NCBI GenBank assembly: GCA_017634065.1
Contig: JAGBOC010000030.1
Location: 1-64,000 of the forward strand
Source of the DNA: Lachnospiraceae bacterium
Lineage (GTDB): Bacteria > Bacillota > Clostridia > Lachnospirales > Lachnospiraceae
Direction: 5' to 3'
DNA: 64,000 bases
Shown: in pieces, positions 45,704 through 54,630 of the stretch
Position numbering within the stretch: the first letter of the stretch is position 1
Layout: the number at the start of each line of letters is the position of its first letter
Position numbers and translations under genes: made by a program
The notes under the pieces: model-generated
Database searches by the model: none
What the model was told of the DNA's origin: nothing
What the model saw: only the letters and a program-made list of their open reading frames with translations

Positions 45704-45806
45704 ATTTTATCATACTTTCAATGTTTTTTGAATATAAAAAGGCTGATAAATCCGCCACTACATTACTCATAAAATCTACAGCCTCAAAGTCTTCATAATT
45801 TACCAA
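45702..45806 (-). pseudogene. Short orphan frame, likely gene remnant
   Basis: From a TTG at 45806 the minus strand encodes 34 residues (VNYEDFEAVDFMSNVVADLS, then AFLYSKNIESMIK) to TGA at 45704-45702. The composition is protein-like and helical, but there is no ribosome site and a stop just upstream. It is probably the end of a lost gene, whose 3' end now overlaps the promoter-like sequence of the structured RNA. Confidence 0.35.
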
Positions 45807-45815
45807 TACTTACAA

Positions 45816-45837
45816 CAAAAAAGTGGCTCTCGCCACT
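45816..45837 (-). terminator. Terminator of mntA-hepT
   Basis: On the minus strand AGTGGC-GAGA-GCCACT is followed by TTTTTTG, 18 bp after the hepT stop. Confidence 0.88.
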
Positions 45838-45854
45838 ATGAAAACATTACCTGT

Positions 45855-46205
45855 CTATGTGTTATCTAAAATCTTACTCAATTTTTCATTTAATTCTGGT
45901 ATATCCTTTTCAATTGTTTTCCACACTGCTGTTAAATCTAAATTATCATAGTCATGTGCTTCTACATTTCTCAAGCCTCTCATTTCTGCCCAAGGAATCT
46001 CCATATGCTGCTTTTTAAATTCTTCTGGAACCATTTTACTAATTTCACCAATTTGAAACAAGCACATATGAAGTGAATGTCTATACAGTACATTTGTTTT
46101 ATACATATTTTCTGTAACTTTATTATCAATAATAATTTTATTAATATCATTAATGTACTTTTTAATCCCTAGTAAAATGCTATTTATATCATTTTTATTT
46201 ATCAT
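45855..46205 (-). CDS. hepT: HepT-like HEPN RNase toxin
   Basis: This 116-residue HEPN (DUF86) toxin has the catalytic motif R79-NVEA-H84-D-Y86, the RX4HXY site of HepT ribonucleases. Its first 11 bases overlap the end of mntA. MntA silences HepT by adding AMP groups to the tyrosine of that motif, so the two form a type VII toxin-antitoxin pair. Presence beside a type III restriction system fits a defence island. Confidence 0.92.
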   Translation of the reverse strand: MINKNDINSILLGIKKYINDINKIIIDNKVTENMYKTNVLYRHSLHMCLFQIGEISKMVPEEFKKQHMEIPWAEMRGLRNVEAHDYDNLDLTAVWKTIEKDIPELNEKLSKILDNT

Positions 46206-46485
46206 AAAGAACTATGCTCTCCTTGTTAATACTATTTATAAAGTTTTTATCTTCTATTTCCGTCGATACTACATCAATGTGGCATCCAAATTCTTTTTCT
46301 AATCTGTTGACAAATGAAATGTATTGAAATAAAGTTTCCATTTTACCTTTATTCACAATAAAATCTATATCACTATTCTCATTATTTAGTCCTTTTGCAT
46401 AAGAGCCAAATAATTTAAGTGTTTTAATTCCATATTCTTCTGCTATTGGAGTAGCTTTCTTTTTTATTTCTTCTATAGTATACAT
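46195..46485 (-). CDS. mntA: MntA-like nucleotidyltransferase antitoxin
   Basis: This 96-residue minimal nucleotidyltransferase has GS-x10-D-x-D as G27-S28...D39-I-D41 (GSYAKGLNNENSDIDF), the metal-binding site needed to transfer AMP onto HepT. It lies first in the pair, as usual for MntA-HepT, and overlaps hepT by 11 bp. It likely shares one promoter with the toxin. Confidence 0.92.
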   Translation of the reverse strand: MYTIEEIKKKATPIAEEYGIKTLKLFGSYAKGLNNENSDIDFIVNKGKMETLFQYISFVNRLEKEFGCHIDVVSTEIEDKNFINSINKESIVLYDK

Positions 46486-46593
46486 CAGTTATTATTTTAC
46501 CACATTTCCATAATTTTTTGTAAAAAAAACTCAATTTTAATAATTGATATGTATCCTTTTTCAAGATACCCTATTTATAATCATACTCATTTT

Positions 46594-46602
46594 TGCTATA
46601 AT
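46594..46602 (+). promoter_or_regulatory. Extended -10 promoter of aroB
   Basis: TGCTATAAT (46594-46602) is an extended -10 without a matching -35. The same TGCTATAAT pattern precedes hom and the acyl-CoA-synthetase operon. GAAGGTAAAAT follows before ATG 46633. Confidence 0.6.
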
Positions 46603-46632
46603 ATAGCATATGTTCTAATGTGAAGGTAAAAT

Positions 46633-47664
46633 ATGTTAAATGAAAATCTAAAAACTAGTGAGATAAAAAAAATCCATGTCACATTAAGTGAGGCATCTTA
46701 TGACATTTACATTGGCAGAAACCTTTTGCAAAATGTAAATGATTATTTTAATTTAGATAGAAAAGTTCTAATCATCACTGATGACCATATCCCAGATAAT
46801 TATGTAAATGCCGTCAAATCAAATATTAAAAATTCGATAATTTTTAAAGTCCCAAATGGCGAAGAAAATAAAAACTTTGATAACTATCAACAGATATTAA
46901 AAACTCTTGTTGAAAATAATTTTACGAGAACTGATGCACTACTCGCTATTGGTGGAGGAATGGTAGGTGATTTATCAGGAATTGTTGCGAGTACATTTAT
47001 GAGAGGAATTGACCTGTATAATATTCCAACTACTCTTTTATCACAAGTTGACTCATCTATCGGTGGCAAAACTGCAATAGATTTTATGCATGTTAAAAAC
47101 ATAGTTGGTAGCTTCTTTCAACCAAAAGCTGTCCTCATAGATGTAGAAACTCTTAAAAGTTTACCTGATAGACAAATTAAAAATGGATTAGTTGAATCTA
47201 TCAAGATGGCTTCAACATTTGATAAAGATTTTTTTGACTATCTTACTACGATGCCAAATATACTTAATAATGCCGAAGAAATTATCTATAAATCTTTACT
47301 TCTTAAAAAAGATGTAGTAGAAAAAGATGAAAAAGAAAAAAACATACGAAGAGTCTTAAACTTTGGACACACAATAGGACATGCGATAGAAGAAACGATG
47401 AACTTAAAACTACTTCATGGAGAATGTGTCGGGATTGGTATGCTATACTTTTCATCAGACGAAGTAAAAAATAAATTGCGAGAAACACTTGAAAAATATA
47501 AACTTCCTACAAGTTGCGATTTTGATAAAGAAAAAGTTTTAGAGCTTATAAAGCATGATAAGAAAGCAAGTGGCGACACTATTGCGACTATTCATGTAAA
47601 TGAAATTGGTACATATGACATAGTGAAAATGACTATTCCCGAGATTTCAAAACTATTAGTTTAG
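46633..47664 (+). CDS. aroB: 3-dehydroquinate synthase
   Basis: This 343-residue zinc- and NAD-dependent enzyme converts DAHP to 3-dehydroquinate, step two of the shikimate pathway. It shows GGGMVGDLSGIVAS, the PTTLLSQVDSSIGGKTAID segment and the zinc histidines in NFGHTIGHAIE and LLHGECVGIG. Length is normal. It begins the plus-strand aroB - aroE/aroK - aroA run, with an 83-bp gap to the next gene. Confidence 0.95.
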   Translation: MLNENLKTSEIKKIHVTLSEASYDIYIGRNLLQNVNDYFNLDRKVLIITDDHIPDNYVNAVKSNIKNSIIFKVPNGEENKNFDNYQQILKTLVENNFTRTDALLAIGGGMVGDLSGIVASTFMRGIDLYNIPTTLLSQVDSSIGGKTAIDFMHVKNIVGSFFQPKAVLIDVETLKSLPDRQIKNGLVESIKMASTFDKDFFDYLTTMPNILNNAEEIIYKSLLLKKDVVEKDEKEKNIRRVLNFGHTIGHAIEETMNLKLLHGECVGIGMLYFSSDEVKNKLRETLEKYKLPTSCDFDKEKVLELIKHDKKASGDTIATIHVNEIGTYDIVKMTIPEISKLLV

Positions 47665-47747
47665 TCATAAGAAAGCATTTTACCTTTTGTCATTTAAACC
47701 TTCATTAGTTTTTTACATATACACTTATTCATCAAATGGAGATAAAA

Positions 47748-49079
47748 ATGGATTTTGGTTTAATCGGTTATCCACTCAAACATAGTTTTTCAAAAGAAGT
47801 GCACTCTCTTTTTTCAAATTATCAATACGAGATAAACGAATTAGAAGAGAGCTCTTTTGATGATTTTATGACTCGTAAAAACTTTAAAGGAATAAATGTC
47901 ACAATCCCATATAAGCAAAAAGTAATTCCCTATTTAGATGAGATTGATGACTATGCTAAAGAAATTAATGCTGTAAATACTATCATAAATACTAACGGAA
48001 AACTTAAGGGCTACAATACTGATTTTTTTGGTGTTGTATCATCTTTTACATTTTTCAATTCATTCAACAAAGACTATTGTTATATAATTTTAGGTACAGG
48101 TGCTACTTCAAATACGATTGCATATACTCTTAAATTTTTGGGTGCGCACTATGTGAAAAAATGTTACCGCGAAAACTCTAAAGTAAAAGGTGACTTATTG
48201 TATAGCGAACTTGAAAAGGATTTCACCAATGTTCCTTTATATATTATAAATACTACTCCAAATGGTATGTATCCACACCACAGCGATGAAACTCTTATTG
48301 ACTTAACTAAGTTCAAAAACTTAAAAGGTGTAATGGATGTTGTATACAATCCTCTTAAAACTAAAATCTTGCAAGATGCAGAAAAACTAGGTGTCCAAGT
48401 CTCATCAGGTCTTTATATGTTAGTTGCACAAGCCATTTTCGCAGGAAAATATTTTCTAAATGACAAGTCAAAACTTGATCCATTTCACTTTTATCCATCT
48501 ATAGATTATCTAAGAAACGGTGATTTAGTTCGTGCAAATAAAATTTGTGGCAATATACTTACAGAAGATATCTTCTCATACTATGACATATGTCGTAAAA
48601 ATAAATTAAATATTGTTCTTACTGGTATGCCAACCTGCGGGAAAAGTACACTCGGTAAAGAGATTAGCAAAAAATATAATTATGATTTTATAGATACTGA
48701 TGAATTAATTGAAAATAGAATTAATATGAAAGTTTCTGACTACATAAAAAGTAATGGTGAAGCAAAGTTTAGAGATATTGAATCAGATATTATAAAAGAA
48801 ATTGCTACAAGAAATCATGTGGTGATATCAACAGGTGGCGGAGTTGTATTAAGAGATGAAAATATTACAAATCTAAAATATAATGGTAAAATATTTTTCA
48901 TAAATAGGTCTCTTGAACTGCTAAAGCCTTCTGATGATAGACCTCTTACAAGTAATCAATCTAGCCTTACTAAAAAATATAATGAAAGACTTCCAATTTA
49001 TAAGAAAACCTGTGATATAGAAATAAATGGCGACAATGATTATACTTCACGCATAAATGATATTTTTGCAAATCTCTAA
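47748..49079 (+). CDS. aroE-aroK: Shikimate dehydrogenase + shikimate kinase fusion
   Basis: This 443-residue bifunctional protein covers two consecutive steps. Residues 1-265 are shikimate dehydrogenase, with GYPLKHSFSKEVH, NVTIPYKQKV (catalytic Lys), NTIINTNGKLKGYNTDFFG and the NADP loop LGTGATSNT. Residues 288-443 are shikimate kinase, with Walker A GMPTCGKST, then FIDTDELIE, EAKFRDIE and STGGGVV. Fusion lets the substrate pass directly. I chose ATG 47748 (MDFGLIGY), with TGGAG before it, instead of the in-frame ATG four codons upstream. A weak hairpin follows before aroA. Confidence 0.93.
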   Translation: MDFGLIGYPLKHSFSKEVHSLFSNYQYEINELEESSFDDFMTRKNFKGINVTIPYKQKVIPYLDEIDDYAKEINAVNTIINTNGKLKGYNTDFFGVVSSFTFFNSFNKDYCYIILGTGATSNTIAYTLKFLGAHYVKKCYRENSKVKGDLLYSELEKDFTNVPLYIINTTPNGMYPHHSDETLIDLTKFKNLKGVMDVVYNPLKTKILQDAEKLGVQVSSGLYMLVAQAIFAGKYFLNDKSKLDPFHFYPSIDYLRNGDLVRANKICGNILTEDIFSYYDICRKNKLNIVLTGMPTCGKSTLGKEISKKYNYDFIDTDELIENRINMKVSDYIKSNGEAKFRDIESDIIKEIATRNHVVISTGGGVVLRDENITNLKYNGKIFFINRSLELLKPSDDRPLTSNQSSLTKKYNERLPIYKKTCDIEINGDNDYTSRINDIFANL

Positions 49080-49081
49080 TT

Positions 49082-49102
49082 AAAAGTGTTTGGCCACTTT
49101 TT
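49082..49102 (+). terminator. Weak terminator or attenuator before aroA
   Basis: AAAAGTG-TTTGGC-CACTTTTT is a 7-bp, mostly A-T stem followed by T's, between the aroE/aroK gene and aroA. It may only lower read-through. Confidence 0.4.
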
Positions 49103-49123
49103 CAATGTTTTTATTAAATAACT

Positions 49124-50362
49124 ATGAACATAAAACTTAAAAAAATTAGTAAGTTATCTGGCACTATAACTGCAAAACCAAGTAAGAGCTTTGCACATAG
49201 ATATTTGATTGCATCTGCACTCTCAAATAATGAGAGCACAATTTCTAATGTTGATTTCAGCGACGACATTATAGCTACACTCAACTGTATCCATGCGTAT
49301 GGAAAGACACATTTTAGAGAGTTTGAAAAACATGAAGTTAGATTTAAAGCTTCTTGTGACAAAAACTTTGACCCAGTTTTTGACTGTAAAGAATCTGGCA
49401 CTACTTTAAGACTCTTTATGCCAATAGCAATGCAAAAGTATGAAAAGGCAACTTTTATCGGAAGTTCTCGATTAATTGAAAGAGGCATTGATGTATATGA
49501 AAATGCATTTAAATATATCTCATTTTCTAAAGATAAATATAGCATCAAAACAAATGGCTTATTAGATCCTGGTCACTATGAACTCCCAGGAAATATAAGT
49601 TCGCAGTATATATCTGGTCTCCTCTATACTCTTCCACTTCTAAATGGTGATAGCGAAATAATTATCACTACTAAACTTGAAAGTATAAATTATATACTTA
49701 TGACTCTTGATGTCCTTAAAAATTATCAGATAGAAATTGACACAAATATTGATATTTCACCAAATGATACTAAATCCGATAAGACCTCAAAACTATTTTT
49801 TAATATTAAAGGTAAGCAAACATATGTTGCTAAAGACTTTTATGTGGAAGGCGACTATTCAAATGCGTCTTTTATAGATGCCTTTAATTATTTTGGAAAT
49901 GATGTTACACTTCTTGGTCTCAATGAAAAATCTTTACAGTCTGATAAAGTCTACAAAAAATATTTTAGCCTGTTAAATGAAAGTGCTCCAGAAATTGATA
50001 TAAGTAATTGCATTGACCTTGGTCCTATCCTTATCACGTTCGCAGCACTAAAAAATGGTGCAAGATTTACTGGGACTAAAAGGCTAAAGATAAAAGAGAG
50101 CGACCGTGGAAATGTAATTGCAAATGAATTAAAAAAATGTAAAGCTTCCATAGAAGTTTTAGATGATGAAATAATTGTCCAAAAAAAAGAACTTCAGTCA
50201 CCCGAAGTTCCTTTTGATTCTCATAATGACCATCGAATCGCGATGGCTTTAAGCCTTCTTTCAACTATGTTTGATATTGAAATAAATAATGCAGAGTGTG
50301 TGAGCAAAAGTTACCCTGGATATTTTGATGATCTAAAAACGCTTGGGGTTCTCATTAATTAA
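49124..50362 (+). CDS. aroA: 3-phosphoshikimate 1-carboxyvinyltransferase (EPSP synthase)
   Basis: This 412-residue enzyme joins shikimate-3-phosphate and phosphoenolpyruvate. It shows AKPSKSFAHRYLIASAL (substrate-binding Lys/Ser), ESGTTLRLFMPIA, KIKESDRGNVIANELKK and HNDHRIAMALSLL. EPSP synthases run 420-450 residues; this is slightly short but complete. No ribosome site is visible before ATG 49124. Chorismate synthase and dehydroquinase, the remaining steps, are not in the window. Confidence 0.94.
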   Translation: MNIKLKKISKLSGTITAKPSKSFAHRYLIASALSNNESTISNVDFSDDIIATLNCIHAYGKTHFREFEKHEVRFKASCDKNFDPVFDCKESGTTLRLFMPIAMQKYEKATFIGSSRLIERGIDVYENAFKYISFSKDKYSIKTNGLLDPGHYELPGNISSQYISGLLYTLPLLNGDSEIIITTKLESINYILMTLDVLKNYQIEIDTNIDISPNDTKSDKTSKLFFNIKGKQTYVAKDFYVEGDYSNASFIDAFNYFGNDVTLLGLNEKSLQSDKVYKKYFSLLNESAPEIDISNCIDLGPILITFAALKNGARFTGTKRLKIKESDRGNVIANELKKCKASIEVLDDEIIVQKKELQSPEVPFDSHNDHRIAMALSLLSTMFDIEINNAECVSKSYPGYFDDLKTLGVLIN

Positions 50363-50381
50363 TGCCCCTGTTTCTTTTTCA

Positions 50382-51098
50382 TCACACATAAAACTCTTTC
50401 ATATCATCAAGCCTCAGACAGCCTAACCTTCCACCTTTATAAGTACATCCACAGTCTATTACTATATTGTTTTTACTGTGATAAATATAGCCAGGATTTT
50501 CATTATTCTCTATTAGTTGAGTTGGTGTATGACCTACAACCAAATATTTATCATCAAAATACAATTTTTCATAGTCCATTTTGTCCCATACCAGTTCCAT
50601 TATATTATAATCTTTTAACTTTTTACTTTTCTTAAAGTTCCCAAGCCCAGCATGAACAAGTATAAACTTTTTATCTCCAATTTCTAATTCTTTATATAGC
50701 TTCAATCTTGTTAAATAATTAAATATTCTATTTCGTGTTTCTTTATCAACACTAAATAATTCATTTAATGTAGTTCCTCCACCATTCTTATTCCATTCTT
50801 CTAAAAGTCCAAGAATCATACCATCTGACAACTTGTCTACAATGTCATTTGAAATTTCCTTTAACAAGTAATTTAAGCATAGTGTTGCCATATACTCGTG
50901 GTTCCCTGCAAGTAAATAGATATTATCTTTTCCCATAATATAAAGTAATGTCTTAATAGAGTTGGGTCCTCTATCAATGACATCACCAATGACATATAAT
51001 ATATCGCTGTCTTTAAGTTTAATTTTTTTCAGCATCTTTATAAATGCATCATACTGACCATGAATATCTGATATTACATATGTATATGACTTTTTCAT
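50382..51098 (-). CDS. Metallophosphoesterase (Ser/Thr phosphatase or Ap4A hydrolase type)
   Basis: This 238-residue enzyme has the phosphoesterase signature ISDIHGQYDAF, GDVIDRGPNS and LAGNHEYM (DxH, GDxxDRG, GNHE), then VHAGL and VVGHTPT, all metal ligands of the PPP/ApaH fold. Substrate could be a phosphoprotein or a dinucleoside polyphosphate. It is oriented against aroA with 19 bp between stops and has no obvious terminator. Confidence 0.9.
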   Translation of the reverse strand: MKKSYTYVISDIHGQYDAFIKMLKKIKLKDSDILYVIGDVIDRGPNSIKTLLYIMGKDNIYLLAGNHEYMATLCLNYLLKEISNDIVDKLSDGMILGLLEEWNKNGGGTTLNELFSVDKETRNRIFNYLTRLKLYKELEIGDKKFILVHAGLGNFKKSKKLKDYNIMELVWDKMDYEKLYFDDKYLVVGHTPTQLIENNENPGYIYHSKNNIVIDCGCTYKGGRLGCLRLDDMKEFYV

Positions 51099-51231
51099 AT
51101 TTATTCCAATTTCATTATGGTATAAAATCTAATATTCTTTTAATTAATTCACCAACTTCACCAAATCAATACTTTCCCTTTCCTTTGTATTCTCAAGCAT
51201 TAACTTGTACTCTTTATTATTTAAAACTTTG

Positions 51232-52413
51232 CTATTTATTAGTTTTATTCTTTTGATTAATCTGCCTATTTCTTATAAGTGCAATAATTACAATAGCCAA
51301 AATCACTGAAGAGCTTATGATACCTATTTGCCATTCTTTGCCAATTAAAATATTTCTTATATTTTTTATAATCTCAAATAGTTGACTCATACTTAATATA
51401 AAAGCTAATGTATTTAAAATCTTGGCCTCAATATTTGCTGTTATACCACTCTTCAGATTTGCAATTTGCTCTAAATGCTTACTATTCTTTTTATACTCAT
51501 CCATTAATTCTTTAGTCTTAAAAGCATTCACTATATCATTTGATAGATCTTGAGCAACATGGTAATTAAATACATTATTATTCCAAAATAGAATTGTCTT
51601 TCCATATTCAACTTGAAGTTTAAGTGATTTACGAGAAGAAATATTACTATTTTCTAATAACTCATCAATTATCTTAATATTTATTCGACTAACTGCTGCA
51701 TTTTGAAATATTGCTATTTCACAAATAAAAATAAGTAATATTTCTGCGTCAATATTTTCTTCATATCTATTAGAAAAATCTTTTAGTAAATAAACTACAG
51801 TTTTTTCATCGACATATAACTCATAAAAATTGTATTTTGAAAAATCATCACTTCCTACTTTCTCAAAATAACTATCACTAATCTGATGAGGATTGTATTC
51901 ACTATTTGCTGTTTCTGCAATCAATGTGTATTTCATTGTTTTGTCTTTCTTATTGATGCTATTACAGTTTATAGTTCGAATTTTACCATATTGATTAAGT
52001 GAAACTTTATTCAAAAACTCATCCAATTTATACTCATTATTATTTACCTTAATAGATAAATGATTTGATGAAATTATGTCTCCTATTTGTGAATCTTCTT
52101 TGTCGCAGTTACCTATGATTAGCTGAAGTATGCCAAGATTGGTATTTTTACAGTAAGTATATACTATATTGCATAAAATCCATTGCTTTACACTTTCATC
52201 ATAATTATCACTATCATAATATGAGATATACGCATTCCCATAATTAACTCTCGTTAACGCTTTGCTGACTTTATTGTCACATTCATATAATGATGTCTGC
52301 ATTAGTTTTTCAACATAACTATCAAAAATCTCATCTTTTTTAGAATTAGTGAATAAACTTTCACTAATCACTCCTCCAACTGGTATCATTATATAAATAT
52401 CCGAATTTAACAT
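51232..52413 (-). CDS. Unknown protein with C-terminal membrane anchor
   Basis: This 393-residue protein of unknown function begins MLNSDIYIMIPVGGVISESLF and is mostly acidic and helical for 330 residues. One clear membrane segment lies near residues 364-383 (WQIGIISSSVILAIVIIALI), followed by a short basic tail, so it is probably tail-anchored with the bulk inside the cell. It overlaps the acetyltransferase gene by 7 bp and follows glyA in the same direction. No catalytic motif or family was recognised. Confidence 0.6.
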   Translation of the reverse strand: MLNSDIYIMIPVGGVISESLFTNSKKDEIFDSYVEKLMQTSLYECDNKVSKALTRVNYGNAYISYYDSDNYDESVKQWILCNIVYTYCKNTNLGILQLIIGNCDKEDSQIGDIISSNHLSIKVNNNEYKLDEFLNKVSLNQYGKIRTINCNSINKKDKTMKYTLIAETANSEYNPHQISDSYFEKVGSDDFSKYNFYELYVDEKTVVYLLKDFSNRYEENIDAEILLIFICEIAIFQNAAVSRINIKIIDELLENSNISSRKSLKLQVEYGKTILFWNNNVFNYHVAQDLSNDIVNAFKTKELMDEYKKNSKHLEQIANLKSGITANIEAKILNTLAFILSMSQLFEIIKNIRNILIGKEWQIGIISSSVILAIVIIALIRNRQINQKNKTNK

Positions 52414-52967
52414 AATTTATCTCCTTTAAGATACATTAATTTAAATCCATATTTATTAGATTTGTCGCTCAACAAGTTAAACCCATATTTTTTGGAAATC
52501 TCTTCTCCTTGTTTTGTAACAGTAGATGCTAAAACATCTTTTATTTTGTATCCGGAATTGTTTTTATCTTTCAATTTCTTTATAAAGGCATCCATCATCT
52601 TCGTGCCTAATCCATATCCTTGATATTCTTTATATAATGCTATAGATATAAAATATATATAATTCTCTTTTCCATAAGAAAGTACATCTTCCGGTTCAAT
52701 ATTGTCATCATAAAAAACATCACTTGCCATTATTTTATCATGTAACTTTTTAGTTATTGGGAAATAACACAAATAACCTATTATCTCATCTTTATGATAA
52801 AGCAAGACAAACATTTCCTTATTCTTGTTAAATCTCTTTTCAATACTATCAAATTGCCCTCTGTCTTTTTCCTCATAAACATCTTTTTCTATATTCATTA
52901 AGTCATAAATAATGTCATTTGATGTATATAAATCACTATATTTAATTGTGAACTCTTTTTTATTCAT
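52407..52967 (-). CDS. GNAT-family acetyltransferase
   Basis: This 186-residue protein has the acetyl-CoA loop YQGYGLGTKMMDAF (Q/R-x-x-G-x-G/A) of GNAT enzymes, preceded by strands SIALYKEYQG and, later, a K-x-G-F near the C-terminus (KYGFNLL). The acceptor is unknown. It lies 18 bp after glyA and overlaps the next gene, so the three form one transcript. Confidence 0.85.
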   Translation of the reverse strand: MNKKEFTIKYSDLYTSNDIIYDLMNIEKDVYEEKDRGQFDSIEKRFNKNKEMFVLLYHKDEIIGYLCYFPITKKLHDKIMASDVFYDDNIEPEDVLSYGKENYIYFISIALYKEYQGYGLGTKMMDAFIKKLKDKNNSGYKIKDVLASTVTKQGEEISKKYGFNLLSDKSNKYGFKLMYLKGDKLC

Positions 52968-52985
52968 TACCTTTGTATACTTTCT

Positions 52986-54167
52986 TTACTTTTTATCTTT
53001 CATATACTCATCAATATATTTATCTATTTTATGTGCTACTTCAATAAAATCTTTTTCTTTATATCCTTTAGTTGTCATAGCTGCTGTGCCAATTCTTACA
53101 CCACTTGCAACTTTAGGACTTCTTGTTTCATTTGGTATACAGTTTTTATTTAGCGTGATGTGGTGTGAATCAAGCATCTCTTGACATTCTATGCCAGTGA
53201 TTCCTTTATGAGTTAAATCAAGTAAAAACAAATGATTGTCTGTCCCTCCTGTTACCACACTATACCCCATCTTTATAAACTCATCACTCATTGCTTTACA
53301 ATTTACAACTACTTGATGAATATATTCTTTATATGAAGGAAGTAAACACTCTTCTGCTGCAACTGCTTTTCCTGCAATTACATGTTGAAGTGGGCCACCT
53401 TGCGAAAATGGAAATATCGCACTGTCAACTTTTTTTGCGAGTTCATTCTTACAAAAAATCATCCCACCTCTTGGTCCACGGAGCGTTTTATGTGTTGTAG
53501 TTGTGATTAAGTCTGCATAGCCAAATGGTGTTGGATGCTCAGATACTGCAATGAGACCTGCAATGTGTGCCATGTCAACCATAAAATATGCATTTACTTG
53601 TTTCGCGATTTTAGAAAACTTATCAAAATGTATTGTTCTACTATATGCTGATGCTCCTGCAAGAATTAACTTTGGCTTAAACTCAAGTGCCTTTCTTTTC
53701 ACATCTTCCATATCTATAAATCCATTTTGATCAACTTCATAAAAAACCATATTAAAAAGTTTACCCGAGAAACTCACAGGGCTTCCATGAGTTAAGTGAG
53801 CACCATTGTTTAAAGACATAGAAAGTATAGTGTCCCCAGGATTTAGAACTGAAAAATATGCAGCAAAATTAGCACTACTTCCACAGTGTGGTTGGACATT
53901 TACATGGTAGTCAGTATTAAATACTTTTCTCCAAAGTTCGCAACATTTTTCTTCTATCTCATCCACATACTGGCATCCACCATAATATCTACCTTCATTT
54001 CCACTTTTACGAATAGCTGGATACCCTTCACTATATTTATTTGTAAGTATTGAACCCGTTGCCTTTAATACATTTTCACTTACAAAGTTTTCACTTGCTA
54101 TAAGTTCTATATTTTCATCCTGTCTCTTTTTTTCTTTTTCAATTAAATCAAAAATGTCTTTTATCAT
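52986..54167 (-). CDS. glyA: Serine hydroxymethyltransferase
   Basis: This 393-residue PLP enzyme interconverts serine and glycine with tetrahydrofolate, the main source of one-carbon units. The PLP lysine is in TTTTHKTLRGPRGG, with IASENFVSENV and YSEGYPAIRKSGNEGRYYGG near the N-terminus and NLFSxx-type LFLLDLTHKG later. The length is somewhat below the usual 410-420. It heads an operon with the acetyltransferase and the membrane-anchored unknown. Confidence 0.95.
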   Translation of the reverse strand: MIKDIFDLIEKEKKRQDENIELIASENFVSENVLKATGSILTNKYSEGYPAIRKSGNEGRYYGGCQYVDEIEEKCCELWRKVFNTDYHVNVQPHCGSSANFAAYFSVLNPGDTILSMSLNNGAHLTHGSPVSFSGKLFNMVFYEVDQNGFIDMEDVKRKALEFKPKLILAGASAYSRTIHFDKFSKIAKQVNAYFMVDMAHIAGLIAVSEHPTPFGYADLITTTTHKTLRGPRGGMIFCKNELAKKVDSAIFPFSQGGPLQHVIAGKAVAAEECLLPSYKEYIHQVVVNCKAMSDEFIKMGYSVVTGGTDNHLFLLDLTHKGITGIECQEMLDSHHITLNKNCIPNETRSPKVASGVRIGTAAMTTKGYKEKDFIEVAHKIDKYIDEYMKDKK

Positions 54168-54242
54168 AACTTAGCTCTTTATAATACAATATTAACAATT
54201 GTACTATCCTTTCATATATTATATATTTTTATATATTTAATG

Positions 54243-54266
54243 GATAATACTGCATTTTGTATTATC
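54243..54266. repeat. Inverted repeat in glyA-csaA gap
   Basis: GATAATAC and GTATTATC (8-bp arms, 8-base spacer) lie just beyond the end of the CsaA-like gene and upstream of glyA. It could be a weak terminator or an operator for glyA. No T-run supports the first. Confidence 0.3.
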
Positions 54267-54290
54267 TCTTAATCGTCAAGATGATATTTT

Positions 54291-54617
54291 CTAGAACACT
54301 CTATCCCCATTCTTTACTTTTTCACTTGGAGTTAAAAGAACCACACCCTGCTCTGACTCTGTCCCAAGTATTCTCACTTCACTTGTTATATCTCCAATAT
54401 GAATCGGTGTTAGATTAGTACAACATATTACCTGTTTTCCTATAAGTTCTTCAGCTTTATAAAGTTCTGTTATCTGTGCAGAGGATTTTTTCACACCAAA
54501 ATCTCCAAAATCAATAACAAGTGCATATGCTACTTTCCTCGCTTTTTTGTTAATCTTGCAATCTTTAATAGTTCCGACTCTCATTTCTACTTTGTCAAAA
54601 TCTTCAAGGTTTATCAT
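54291..54617 (-). CDS. csaA: CsaA-like tRNA-binding OB-fold protein
   Basis: This 108-residue protein starts at ATG 54617 (MINLEDFDKVEMRVGTI), chosen over an upstream in-frame ATG because AAGGAG lies 9 bases before it. VEMRVGTI and GTE-SEQGVVLL segments mark the EMAP/CsaA tRNA-binding OB-fold, a dimeric domain also appended to MetRS and PheRS. Free-standing forms act as chaperone-like or tRNA-binding proteins. It is 13 bp after the lipoprotein nucleosidase gene in the same operon. Confidence 0.85.
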   Translation of the reverse strand: MINLEDFDKVEMRVGTIKDCKINKKARKVAYALVIDFGDFGVKKSSAQITELYKAEELIGKQVICCTNLTPIHIGDITSEVRILGTESEQGVVLLTPSEKVKNGDRVF

Positions 54618-54630
54618 ACCACTTCTCCTT

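Noticed and set aside
51125-51260. Protein-like minus-strand stretch after the 393-residue unknown protein (EYKLMLENTKERESID, then GELIKRILDFIP in another frame)
   Set aside because: It needs a frameshift to join, has no ribosome site and overlaps the end of another gene. It may be a remnant, but support is too weak.
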